A stretch of 64,000 bases of DNA, from positions 31,318 to 95,317 of the forward strand of contig JAECUM010004446.1 in assembly GCA_016617855.1 (NCBI GenBank), in the 5' to 3' direction. The stretch comes from Megalonaias nervosa. Taxonomy: Eukaryota > Mollusca > Bivalvia > Unionida > Unionidae. The notes beneath the pieces are model-generated. The model was not told the DNA's origin and did no database searches. It was given only the letters and a program-made list of their open reading frames with translations. This document shows, one piece after another, positions 52,487 through 63,059 of the stretch (the stretch's first letter is position 1; every line of letters begins with the position of its first letter). A program made the position numbers and the translations under genes.

Positions 52487-52680
52487 TTAGAGAAATGTTT
52501 TGACATACTGTTGAATACGTATGCGACATATTGGACATTTTCGAAAAGCAGGTGAACATGTTTCACAACAGACTAAATGACCACATGGAAGAAAAATTAC
52601 TCTAATTGGATTCTCCATGCAGATTTTACATGTTGTCTGTTCCTTCAGCCTTTTGTTTTCCTCTTCCAACTCTCCATAGT
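52487..52680 (-). CDS. IAP-family RING ubiquitin ligase, last exon
   Basis: Inhibitor-of-apoptosis proteins use a C-terminal RING to ubiquitinate caspases, signalling proteins or themselves. This exon encodes an acidic/coiled linker (Glu-Glu-Glu-Asn-Lys-Arg-Leu-Lys-Glu) and a complete RING: Cys-x2-Cys, Pro-Cys-Gly-His, Cys-x2-Cys, Cys-Pro-x-Cys. The tail Val-Lys-Thr-Phe-Leu then TAA at 52487-52489 is the conserved hydrophobic IAP end needed for RING dimers. A good acceptor (TTTCTTTCCAG) precedes ACTATGG at 52680, so translation does not start at the internal Met. Joined to the exon at 54368-54562 in phase 1, the sequence reads through smoothly (Asn-Lys-Asp-Tyr-Gly-Glu-Leu-Glu-Glu). Which IAP (XIAP/BIRC2/BIRC7-like) cannot be said without the BIR exons. 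Confidence 0.92.
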
Positions 52681-53189
52681 CTGGAAAGAAATTTCATAAT
52701 TTGAAAAGTCTAAGAACTCTATTATGGTTTACCTGAACATATTTTTCATAGCCTGGGGCTAATTTTTTTATACATGATGAAAATTCTATATTTCATGATA
52801 ATCGTAATAAAAATTTTGTACCAATTTTTATTATGGTCAGAAGCAAATGTGTATTTCTTAAAATATAAAATACCAAATTATTATACCATATATATTGGTG
52901 GGTACATCCATATGAATGGTCCATCACCTTGTATATCCATATTCACATCCACACCAACGATCCTTCACCTTGTATGTCTGTGGGTACATCCACACCAATG
53001 ATCCACCACCCTGTATATATCTATATGGGTGTATCCACAGCAATGATCTACCACCCTGTATATATCTATATGTGTACATCCACAGCAATGATCTACCACC
53101 CTGTATATATCTGTATGGATACATCCACACCAATGATCCACCATCCTCTATATATCTATATCAGTACATCAACAGAAATGATCCACCCC

Positions 53190-53193
<4 letters not shown>

Positions 53194-53247
<54 letters not shown>
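53194..53247. repeat. (TA)n microsatellite inside the minisatellite
   Basis: About 27 TA dinucleotides, an expansion of the TATATA part of the 45-bp unit. A shorter one lies at 53753-53790. Confidence 0.95.
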
Positions 53248-53250
<3 letters not shown>

Positions 53251-53414
53251 TCCACAGCAATGATATACCACCCTGTATATATCTATATGTGTAAATCAAC
53301 AGAAATGCTCCACCACCCTGTATATATCTGTATGAATACATCAATAGAAATGATCCACCACCCTGTATATATCTATATGGGTACATTCACAGCAATGATT
53401 TACCACCCTGTATA

Positions 53415-53608
53415 CTCACTTCTGTCCGCGTGGGTTCGAGTCTAAGATTCGGTGAATGTGGATATGTGAGAAAGCTTGCCAGTAGCTTCTCGTGGGCCAG
53501 TGGTTCTTTCCGCGGATTTCCCAGTTGCTTCCTCCACCATTAATACTGGCCGCCATGTATAGCCTATCATGTGCTGAAAAATGGCGTTAAACCCAACAAC
53601 AACAACAA
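53415..53608 (+). mobile_element. SINE-I, 5'-truncated, inserted in the minisatellite
   Basis: Starts just before the B-box (GTGGGTTCGAGTC), so the A-box is gone, and ends with a (AAC)n tail. The 12-bp repeat CCACCCTGTATA flanks it (53403-53414 and 53609-53620). That sequence is also part of the minisatellite unit, and the unit order resumes after the insert. Confidence 0.9.
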
Positions 53609-53748
53609 CCACCCTGTATATATCTGTATAGATACATCCACAGCAATGATCCACCACCCTGTATATATCTATATGGGTACATCCACAGCAATGATCTACC
53701 ACCCTGTATATATCTATATGGGTACATCAACAGAAATGATCCACCACC

Positions 53749-53795
<47 letters not shown>

Positions 53796-54367
53796 TATAT
53801 GGGTACATCCACAGCAATGATCCACCACCCTGTATATATCCATATGGGTACATCCACAGCAATGATCCACCAAACTTTATATATCTATATCGGTACAAAC
53901 ATGCCAATGATCTATCAACCAGCATACAACTATACTGGTACATCCACACCAATAATTTACTAGACAGTATACATCTATATGTGTACATCCACACCAATGA
54001 TCCACCAACCAGTATAGATCTAGATGGGTATATCAATCCAATGGTCTTCCTCTTCCATTTACTGTAACAGTTACTCCAACAGTCATCATTTGTATTGGCT
54101 TGGGATAAGTTAATCTACACCTAGGTATGAGAATTTGTAAACATAAAACTGGCAAGACCTTGTTCCTGCCCATAAAATTTCACCTTTGGGTGATATTTCC
54201 ATGCCACACCAACACATCTAATGGTTTCTATCAGTCTCACTTTCCAGCAGTACAAGCAAAGCAAACTCAAAAGCAGGCTAAGTGAATGGTGGAAATGGTA
54301 TTGGGGGCTAAATCTAATTCTTTCAAACATTCAGGACATGAACAAATTGCACATGAATTACATGTAC

Positions 54368-54562
54368 CTTTATTTTCCATTTCTTCAGATTTTAAGGAGT
54401 GAAATTCTTCATCTTCATTAATGGCTGCAGCAATTGCCTGGGCATGGGCCCCTAGCTCCTCTGACTGACCTTCCCCAGCCCCACTGAGTCTTTGTCCTCC
54501 TAGCTCAGACCCCTTATGATTTTGAGCAGCACTCTCCACACCAGCACTGCTATTGGATACTT
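54368..54562 (-). CDS. IAP-family protein, linker exon before the RING exon
   Basis: A 195-bp exon encodes about 65 residues rich in Gly, Ser, Gln and Ala (Ala-Gln-Ala-Ile-Ala-Ala-Ala-Ile) and ends Glu-Glu-Met-Glu-Asn-Lys. Acceptor TTGTAG precedes 54562 and donor G/GTACAT follows 54368. The donor phase fits the RING exon, and the acceptor needs one base from an upstream exon. There is no zinc or BIR motif. Its place in the IAP gene rests on the splice match and the continuous Glu/Asn/Lys-rich linker across the junction. Upstream exons with BIR domains are not in the window. Confidence 0.75.
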
Positions 54563-55751
54563 CTACAAGGCAATTGCACAAAGACCAAATAAGTTCTTGA
54601 TTACTACTTTTTCTTACATAAAAAAGTAACGTATAATAATTAGTCCTCTAAATCTCTTCAAGTTTTCCTATAGTTTAACACTACCAAATCCCACCAGTTC
54701 CCTTACCTAATACTAAATGGTATGATCAGTAGACGAATTCAGACAACTTCCTATCACAAATATCTTGCAGGTTCTATCTTTATACATCCTTGTGAAAGTC
54801 AGAAGTCTGATTATTATTTTAATATGGAGCAAATTTGAAAATTTTGTAAAGGGGACATAGATGGTCAGAGTATAACTGGAAGCAATAGCTCACATTAGAG
54901 AAGACAGGGCCATAAGCCAAGCCAGCAAGGGGAAAATCCCTGTGCCCTGGCTCCTGATGACATCCCTGGGAAATATTTAAACAATAATATGTATCCATGT
55001 GTGCACTTACCCACTCATACGTGCACACATTCTTGTAAAACCTAAAAAAATGGGGACATAGATTTGTACCATCAAAACGGAGACATCTTTTTTAAAACAA
55101 ACTTTGGGAGATAAAGATCTGTTTTGCTATATATATATATATCTGTGTGTGTGTGTCTGTGTATGTGTGTGTGTGTTTGTGTCTTGCAATCGATTTGTGG
55201 TTGATTTCCAACAAATATTGTGTCCAAAATTTTACCGTCTGAATGGGGGACACACAATATCGACAAAGTGTCAGAAATTATACAATCAAATTAGGGACAT
55301 TCCATAAATATGTATTAGGATTCTACATAACTATGAAATTAATCCAAACACTGCAGTAATCTCAACACATGTATATAGTTCCATTCCACATTAACAAACT
55401 AAACCAAAATTTCATTTTCAATGTTTGTATTATGTTTAATGTATGTACAAGAGAAACTGTATGTTAATGATTCTGATGACTGCACCTCATCAAAATTGCA
55501 ATACAGAGAATGTGTTTTCTATTTTAGGAAATAATCAAAGATCTACATGTTATATGTTGTTCAGTTTTATGATAATTTTACTGACATGAATATATTTTAG
55601 AATTTAAAATGGGACACAAAATAACAAGTAATTTTAAGCTTGGTGTATTAAAATTTGCCTCTTTAATCCACTTCCTTAATATATCAATACAAGATAATGT
55701 CTCTTCGATATGAAACAAGAATGTGTTAATGTCTTATTTCAGTAGCTTTTA
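54563..55751. other. Probable IAP intron, no gene seen
   Basis: Upstream of the linker exon on the minus strand. Contains TA and TG microsatellites at 55129-55173. No further IAP exon recognised. Confidence 0.45.
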
Positions 55752-56322
55752 ATGTTCACATGAAAATGTCCCATTTTGTAAGTACTGCACTATGTCATAG
55801 TTGTGTCTATAAAAATGTTCATACGTACTATGCCATGTGTTTGCATGTATGAATATCCTTGTTTTGAATGTACCATTTCAAAGTTATGCATATGAAAATA
55901 TCCTTGTATGATAAAGAAAAGTAAAGGTTCTGTGTATGTAGATGTCCATGTTTGTTATGTACCAGAACAAGCTTGTGGTTATGAAAATATTTCATCTTTT
56001 ATATATATCAAAATTGTGTGCATGACAATATCGCCAATTTGCATGTACCACATCAAAATTGTATGTATGAAAATGTCCCCACTTTGTATTTACCACATCA
56101 TGGTTGTGTGTATTAAAATGCTCCCCTTTAGTATATACCACATCAATGATGTGCACATCCAAATGTCCTCATTTCCTATGAGCCCCTTTAGTGTTGTGTA
56201 TGTGAAAATATTCCCAACTTGTATGTACCAGGTCAGGTTTGTGTGTATGAAACTGTCCCTGTTTTGTACACAACATTTCAAAAATGCATGTAAGGAAATG
56301 TCTCTGTTTTGAATGTGCATTA
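55752..56322 (+). repeat. Second 45-bp minisatellite, unrelated unit
   Basis: Units have the order TACCACATCA, A[A/T][A/G][A/G]TTGT[A/G]TGTAT, then AAAATG[T/C]CCC. Spacing is exactly 45 bp where clearest (56046, 56091 and 56136). About 12 diverged units. The 134-codon plus frame at 55908-56312 is an effect of the period. Faint unit remnants continue past the SINE to about 56770. Confidence 0.8.
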
Positions 56323-56470
56323 CAGGTTCAATACCCTACTGGGTCAGCCTGGGTTGGCTGCCTTAGAGTGTCCCTGGGAAAGGCACTTAGCTCCCATTTG
56401 TTCAGCATGATATAGACAAAATATATGTTTAAAGTGCACCTACCCACTCCCCAAAAAAGCATCACACTCT
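56322..56470 (+). mobile_element. SINE-III, copy 2
   Basis: B-box-like GGTTCAATACC, then TGGGTTGG, TGGGAAAGGCACTTAGCTCC and GCATGATATAGACA, in the order seen at 39842-40022. The A-box part is absent, so it is 5'-truncated. It sits at the right edge of the second 45-bp array. Confidence 0.6.
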
Positions 56471-57545
56471 GCGAATGAACCTGCTCATGTTTTGCAGTTT
56501 GAAAAACCCATGTGCTGCATAGGTAAAAATGTCTCTTTTGTGTATAAATTAATGTACATCATATGTGTGAGAAAATAAATTAAATGAACAATAAAAACTT
56601 GGTGTAGCAAAATTTGTTTCATAATAAAAACAGAAAACTTGTATGTAAATTAATATACCCAATGAGTATCAATAAAAAGAAAAAATTCAGAGTTCTTGGT
56701 ATTACAATGTACTCATATAGAATGAACCTTTGAAATTTGTGTGTATGAAATGCCCCAAATGACTCGCTCTAATACACTTTAATATGAACCATAATTTAAA
56801 AATAAAAATCAAAATGTTAGCATTCTGATAAACAGTACCGGAATAAATGTATACATCTAGTCTACTCAATATCAAGAGCCACACTGAAGTCACGCTAAAG
56901 AAAATCCCATCTGAATATAAAACGGGCAAAATGTATGTGAAAATATTTCGGTGGGTTTGACATACTAAAAAATTTGGAATCATCCACATGTGAAAATAAT
57001 CAGATTATGTTGATTTCAATATTATGTAAAAGTTGGAACAAAATGTTCGTATTGGAAAGATTAAGGAACAAATAATAAATCTAAATACTGTACACTGTAT
57101 TGTGTTCTGTTGCAAAGTCATGTTGTACAATCAAAAACTTGTTTTGAGAAAATTATTTGGATGGTCAATGTTTATTTATTATAGGCTTATCCTGACTCAG
57201 CTGAAACTGCAAGCTTAGCTAAATCAATGTAAACTGACATTTGGCTACAATTCAGCAAAAAAATCATTTTGTGACATTTGTTCCTTAACTTTGTTCAGCA
57301 GCATATTAACAAACTTTATTCAAAATGGTGCTTAAAAGGTATTAAGTTAGAATGCTTGATTGGGTAAAACCATATCAAATCAACACACATATATAAAGTA
57401 TCATGTTTTTAAAAAGTCATATTTTGGAAGAAATGCAGCTGCAGCATTATTAGTAAGCCAGGAAAGGATATACACTGTACTCAAACTTTATATATGTTTT
57501 ATAAACAGATGTGTTCCTAAATCTTATTCATGCGATAATAAATAA
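56471..57545. other. No gene seen
   Basis: AT-rich DNA with faint minisatellite remnants. Lies just downstream (minus strand) of the recombinase-like pseudogene. Confidence 0.4.
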
Positions 57546-57811
57546 TTAATTTTGGTGAGAAGAAGTTATTCTAGTTTTGCAGAAATCCTTATTATCTTTT
57601 CAACTTCTGCCACTCAGTACTGGTTCTTTGACAATACAATTCTCAATATCCCTTTTTCCATGAATTCGCTTCCTTGGGATGAATTTGCTGAGGTCATTTA
57701 GCACAGCACTTTGTTCTTCCTTCAGCCAAGCTCTTTTTACACCCTTTTGCAGGTGGTGTTTGACCTACATGTTCTTGATTGTGTTTTCTCCTTCCTGTAT
57801 CCTCTTTGTAC
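57546..57811 (-). pseudogene. Pseudogene exon 3 (C-terminal tail)
   Basis: After a frameshift near the start it reads Lys-Arg-Ala-Trp-Leu-Lys-Glu-Glu...Asp-Ile-Glu-Asn-Cys-Ile...Glu-Pro-Val-Leu-Ser-Gly-Arg-Ser. TGA then stands where the family has Trp, and Lys-Asp-x-Lys-Asp-Phe follows before TAA at 57548-57546. This is the conserved tail of the same family, which ties the exon to the one upstream. Confidence 0.7.
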
Positions 57812-58951
57812 CTGTCAATTCAAAATTAGTCCTAATCATACTTAGAAGAAAAGTTTGCAAGTGAACACTTTGATTATCACACCTCATTTGAAGAAATCAA
57901 AAGTCTGATGATTATAATAAAAGAAAGACTTTATAATTATTTGTCAAAACAATAAGAACTGTTTACTAGTCACCAAATTAATATGGTAAAGCAGGTATCT
58001 CTGTCCAGAATTACTATTAAAAAAGCATAAAGTGTCATTGATTTTACTGACATATTTGAAAACTCGTTCAATCAACGAGAAGTTGATTGTTAACATGATA
58101 ATTTTCTTTCCTGTTTAATCCATCAGGGTCATAACACATCTTCATGATAAAAAACAGTTAGAGTCAGGGAACTTAGGTAAAGATAATACGAGTTCAAAGC
58201 CTTGAATATTACAGAATTTGGTGTTCAGATAGATAAAAATGTTAAACAGAAGCAATTAAATAACATGTAGGATATTTCTTAGTTTGATGTGCCTTGTCAT
58301 TAATTTTACCATACTGCTCTTCACAGTCATTGTTTTTCCCCTTTGATTCATATTCTTCTGAAATTAATGAACATAAATATGATTAAAGGTGGTTTGCAAT
58401 ACATCATTCCGGAATTTATCAAGAGTTTTATTCATGTATGTGTCGTAAGAAAATTGACATCGATATCCATCTTGAGACTAATGTTACTACCAATTTTGTG
58501 AATAAATCTTGTTTATTATTTTCTTTCTACAATAAAACACACTGGAATGTTCCTCCAAAGATGTAATTGATATATGCATAATGTTTCTGTCTATAATAGT
58601 GGTCACTTGAAACTGGTATTATTAATGATTTATTTTAAAATGACTCCATAATTCAGTAAAAATGCTCATTTTTAATTTTACAACAAGAAATCATGATTGA
58701 AAAATGCACATTAAAAGCTATATTTTACCAAATGATTTTGTTTATGTTCTTTATCAATCTCCTAAAGGTTTGTTACTGATTGTTCTCACATTTGGAGTTG
58801 ATATGATAATAATCACAAATATCATGTAGCACTTTGTTAGAAGCAAATATTCTATAGATCAAGAAAATAACAAAGTTACTGGCTGAACATTACCAAAAGA
58901 AATATTAATTGCAAAGGAAATATGATCATATATTGATTATACAAGTTTTAC

Positions 58952-60991
58952 CTCAAATTCCTCTCCTCTTCAATTTCCACTTTGTTTTCATCCTCCTCTT
59001 CCAGACTGATGGAAGCTAGAGAGTCTCCAGGTCCCAAGCCTTTTCCACCTTAGCAGGAGCTTACTGACTTCGCTACCTGGATTGCAGCTTCTGGCAGCAT
59101 ATAGTACTCTAGATGAACCCTGATATCATGACTCGGAAAACTGACCCAGAAAATCGGCCACAATATGAAGTTCATAGTCTTTCATGTTTATCAGTTGCAA
59201 CATGGTTGCAATTTATTTTCTTAATTTGGTAGGTGTTAATATTTCGGTTCTTTTTCAACACCTTCCAGCAAACTTGTGCAGACAGTCTGTACTTTGCAAA
59301 TGTGAGTCCATACAGTTTGTTCTGGGGAATAAAAATGGGTTTGATCTTGTTACAACCAATGATCTCTTTTCATTCAATGCTTCCAAGTACCCTGTGATCT
59401 GAATATTAAATAAAAATGGTACTGTTCTTCCTCATTTTCCCCCAGTTTCAATTCAAGTCAAGGTCTTGAACAGCTTTTTTTCTCCAGCTCTATCAATGAA
59501 TCTTTAATTGAACCATCTATGTCAGCCTTGTGTAAATGTGTGTATTCTCCTATGGTCAATTTATAAAACTTCACTGACACAATGTCAGCTGAATAGGATC
59601 ATCTACGCTAACACAATTTCTTAAAGTTCAACCCAATATTGTTTGACTGTTTTCTTCTCTGTGGAGCTTATCAGGGACTAGTAATTTTTTTTGCCATTTC
59701 CTTCAAATGGTCTGCCAGGACCTTCATGCTGTCCACAAGGGGGGAGTATTTTGTTACTCATATTTCTTTTCGCTTCAGGTAATGTCTTAAGGGCATTAGA
59801 AGCAATCTCTTCTGTCCAATTTAAGAGTTTAATAAACTCCACAGCTCTCGCTTAAAGATCTTTCTCTTGATTTTCAATGGCCTGACTCACTAGGAGTTTT
59901 GCACATTTTTGCAAGGACTCTCTAATTTTGGGGTGAAAGATGGAGTGCCATACCTGTTTAAATGTATATCAAATAATGATGTTGCTTTGATCACAACTTG
60001 AAAATATTTTTGATCAATAAAATTCTTAGCAATTTATCTGGTGCATTTTCCTTCTTTCTCAACTCTTTAACCAGATGCCTCATTTCTCTTAATTTTTGTT
60101 GTATGTAATTGTGTTGTTCTTGGTCATGGTGATGACAACAGCAGAGTTTCTCTCCAAATGCTATCATGGTGTTGTCACTTTTTGTAATCCTGCTGATGTC
60201 ATCCTCTGTTAAACTTGCAATGATGGTTCCAAGATTGACACTCATATCAGATGTGCAGGCAGGAGCAGTGAACTTGACAGAGTCATCATTTGCCACCTTA
60301 CCTCGTCATTCAACCGCAGTTGTGCCACCAGAGGTCACTGCACACAAAATAACCAAAACAGTATGGACATGGACCATAATCATCAGCTTTAGAGTTCTCC
60401 AATGTAGGTTGATAGAGTGCTGCTAATTCCCCTCCCCCCTTCATCAGCACATGACAGTTACGGAAGTGATTGCCTACATTTCTAAGTTTATCTAGAAGTT
60501 CTCTCTTTCTCCTCTCATCCTTTTCCATAATGTATTATATTACCTCTTTCTCATCTGCATATTGTGAAGTCAGCTGTTTCAGTAATTTTGTCTGCGCTTT
60601 GTTACAATACAACAAGAAAAACTTTTTGCTATAAGATCTGTGCCCAACATTGTTCATTTTGGGGACTGTCAATGGCCCCACACTGTTCACTATTGGCTCT
60701 GAACTGGCCAATTTTGCAACATTAGAAGTTAATTATATTTTAGTAGTTGGCTTGTTGATATTCTCTGATGATTTTTAGTCTGGTTTTTCATTTGACTTGA
60801 TTTCATTTAGGGATGCTAATTGAGCGAGTCTTAGTTTTCTTTGAAGCCTTGAGCTTCAGACAGTCTTGTAGTTTTAGGCAATCCAATTTAAGCTGACATG
60901 GTATTACATCAGTAGCATGTAAGTCATTAGATTCTGAACCAGAGATATATTGTTCATCATCAGAAGGCATTTATTCACTATCAGAGCATTC
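58952..60991 (-). pseudogene. Pseudogene exon 2 (zinc fingers and recombinase-like core)
   Basis: From 60991: an acidic start (Glu-Cys-Ser-Asp-Ser-Glu-stop-Met-Pro-Ser-Asp-Asp), a degenerate finger (Phe-Leu-Leu-Tyr-Cys) at about 60610-60550, Lys-Leu-Arg-Asn-Val-Gly-Asn-His near 60490, and finger Cys-Pro-Tyr-Cys...Trp-Trp-His-Asn-Cys at about 60370-60313. A helical block follows at 60296-59991. After many breaks come Arg-Thr-Asn-Cys-Met-Asp-Ser-His-Leu-Gln and, near 59133-59098, Gly-His-Asp-Ile-Arg-Val-His-Leu-Glu-Tyr-Tyr-Met. At least eight stops or frame changes. Confidence 0.75.
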
Positions 60992-62517
60992 CTGTAATCC
61001 AAAACAAATATTACAATTTGTACTAATATCACCCATCACATAAATGAAAATTATCAAACAAATACTTACATATGAACTAGGTTAGTACTACATATACACA
61101 TCATTCTCACACACTGAAAGCTTCATGACAGAGTGTTATTTATTTGAGAAAATAGCTAAAATATGTTGGTATAATAAGAATCCACTGGGTATATACATGT
61201 AAAACTTAATTAATTGCAGCTTATAATGTCAGCTACTTTTCATGTGATAATTTAGATAATACATCATATGTTTTAACGGGTGACACTCGATTTATGCCGT
61301 AGATGCGTTTTTTTTCTCATAAATTAAAAATTGACATAAATCAAAAGTAATTTCCCCAATAGTATATTTGTAAATTAAAAATGTTCTTGGGCAAATTATA
61401 CCTCTTAAGCTTTCAAGTAATGATTATTTATAATTTTCAAACAAATTAGTCTATATAAGATGTACATGAGCTGTGCATGAGTTACAGCAAACGGCACCAG
61501 CGATGATGTAAAAACTAGCACTGTGGTGTAAATTGAATGTTATTTCTTCCTTATAAATGGCATTAAAATGAAAGCATGTAAATCAAATATAGTGAGTGTC
61601 ACCTGTACCCACTTTTGACACTTTGCTGATTTAAACAGTGACACCTTAAGCAATACATTTGATATTAAAAATTTTGAAAAAATGTAAGAATAAATATATC
61701 ACTGTGAAGATAATTATGTTGATTAAGCTTGTCATTATGTAAGAAACAGATAATCACTGTTCAATCAAATGTAGATAGTGTGCAGTAGTTCTTCAAAGGC
61801 AGAATTGTGTGTGTGAAATTTGCTAAACATGAAACAAATGTTCACATCATTGATCATTTGTAGCAGATGGCAGATTTCAACATTAAAAGTATCTGAGACA
61901 CTGAAGAAACATAACATATTATTACAATTGATTATATTACAGTTTATTACACATTCAAATATGATGACTGTCCCATTGGTATAAAATTCATTTCTTAGTA
62001 CAAATTGATCCTCTGTACTGTTACTATGAATTCATTTTTTTTCAAGGGTATCAATTTTCATGGTTTTGCAAACATTAAATTTCAATTGGAACCTATTTTA
62101 ATGGTTTGAGATAGGTATCAAATTGTTTCCATATAAGAATAAAAATTTCCTTGGTTCCTTAAATTTGCAGTGTGAGGAACAACCATTCAATTCACGAAAA
62201 ATTGGTACCACAAAAAATTTAATTCAAGGTATCATTGTGGTGTTTAGCTGTTGTATCAGTAAATTGTATTCAACCTACTAGTAAAACCACCGTAATTTTA
62301 CTGGTCTATCCTTTCATAGATTTTGCTTTTGTATATGACATTATTGAATCTAATATTAGTATATTATACACTGTATTGAAATTTCATGCTTTTTATTTCT
62401 GGTGCATTCCATGCAGATATTATCAGTATACATTATAAACATGCATGGTATCTTAATTATGTAAATTCATGCTATTGCTTCCATATTGATTTATTGGTAC
62501 TTCAAATCTGATTACAG

Positions 62518-62541
62518 CAATGATGATGATGATGATGATAT
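62518..62541. repeat. (GAT)n microsatellite
   Basis: Seven GAT-type triplets in an intron of the pseudogene. Confidence 0.9.
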
Positions 62542-62733
62542 AGAATAATTCTTGAATAAAGAACTATTGTATATGATGCAATATTAAACATTACCATATT
62601 GACCTAGGTTGTCACCTCATTCAATTTGGATACTCTTTTAGTATTAAATCATATCCAACATTTCACTATTCAATAACTGTGCAAAACAACTACAACCATA
62701 ATTTGTAATATGTACAATTAAGCTATGTCTTAC

Positions 62734-63057
62734 CTGAACTTCATCTTCAGATTCACTCCATAGCTGTTGGAAATGCTGATGCTGCATGTTCTTATTGTGA
62801 ATTGTCCTGGCATCGCTTCCTTCATTCTTTTTCCTATGGTGTGTAAGTATCTGTGTTAATATGTCTGTGCATTTGGTAAATACCTTGATGTGGATAGGTC
62901 CCTTTTCATCAAGCATTCTTTGGTTAATATATGCCAATCACTTTGCACTTTCATTTCCATCTTGTAGCTTCTCTGCCTTTGTATCTGTATGATCAGACTG
63001 CCTTTCATACCTCATCTGCAAATCAGTAGCTATAGTGCATATATCCTTGGTCTGCAT
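62734..63057 (-). pseudogene. Pseudogene exon 1 (visible part)
   Basis: One frame from Met at 63057 with a single TGA (62940-62938): Met-Gln-Thr-Lys-Asp-Ile-Cys..., then Gly-Pro-Ile-His-Ile-Lys-Val-Phe, ending in Ser-Glu-Ser-Glu-Asp-Glu-Val-Gln at the donor. Joined to exon 2 it gives a continuous acidic Ser/Glu stretch. Function of this segment unknown. Confidence 0.6.
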
Positions 63058-63059
63058 TA

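Larger units (their letters stand above)
52895..54050 (+). repeat. 45-bp minisatellite in the last IAP intron
   Basis: The unit reads GATCCACCACCCTGTATATA, CTATATGGGTACATC and CACAGCAAT in order, spaced 45 bp (for example 53041 and 53086). About 20 units, with (TA)n expansions at 53194-53247 and 53753-53790 and a SINE inserted at 53415-53608. As 45 is a multiple of three, long open frames (up to about 149 codons) appear on both strands. They are products of the repeat, not genes. Confidence 0.92.
57546..63057 (-). pseudogene. Zinc-finger / tyrosine-recombinase-like protein, multi-exon pseudogene
   Basis: Three exons on the minus strand join with matching phases: about 63057-62734 (donor CAG/GTAAGA), 60991-58952 (acceptor GGATTACAG, donor GAG/GTAAAA) and 57811-57546 (acceptor ATTGACAG). 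The conceptual product belongs to a large uncharacterised animal family that I recognise from fish, cnidarian and mollusc predictions: a degenerate Cys/His finger, a Lys-Leu-Arg-Asn segment, a CPYC...H-x-C finger, an 'arginine-glutamate-methionine' helix, then a C-terminal core with Gly-His-Asp-Ile-Arg-Val-His and Glu-Tyr-Tyr. That core looks like the Gly-His...Tyr end of tyrosine recombinases (inference). Stops and frameshifts break every exon, so no full protein can be made. Intact splice sites show it is not a processed copy. It may be a dead host gene or a dead Crypton-like mobile gene. Confidence 0.75.

Noticed and set aside
53587..54036. 149-codon minus-strand frame, and similar long frames at 52916-53294 and 53571-53963
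   Set aside because: They are translations of the 45-bp minisatellite, whose period is a multiple of three. Long frames occur on both strands at once.
55908..56312. 134-codon plus-strand frame
   Set aside because: It is the second 45-bp array translated. No start context and no domain.
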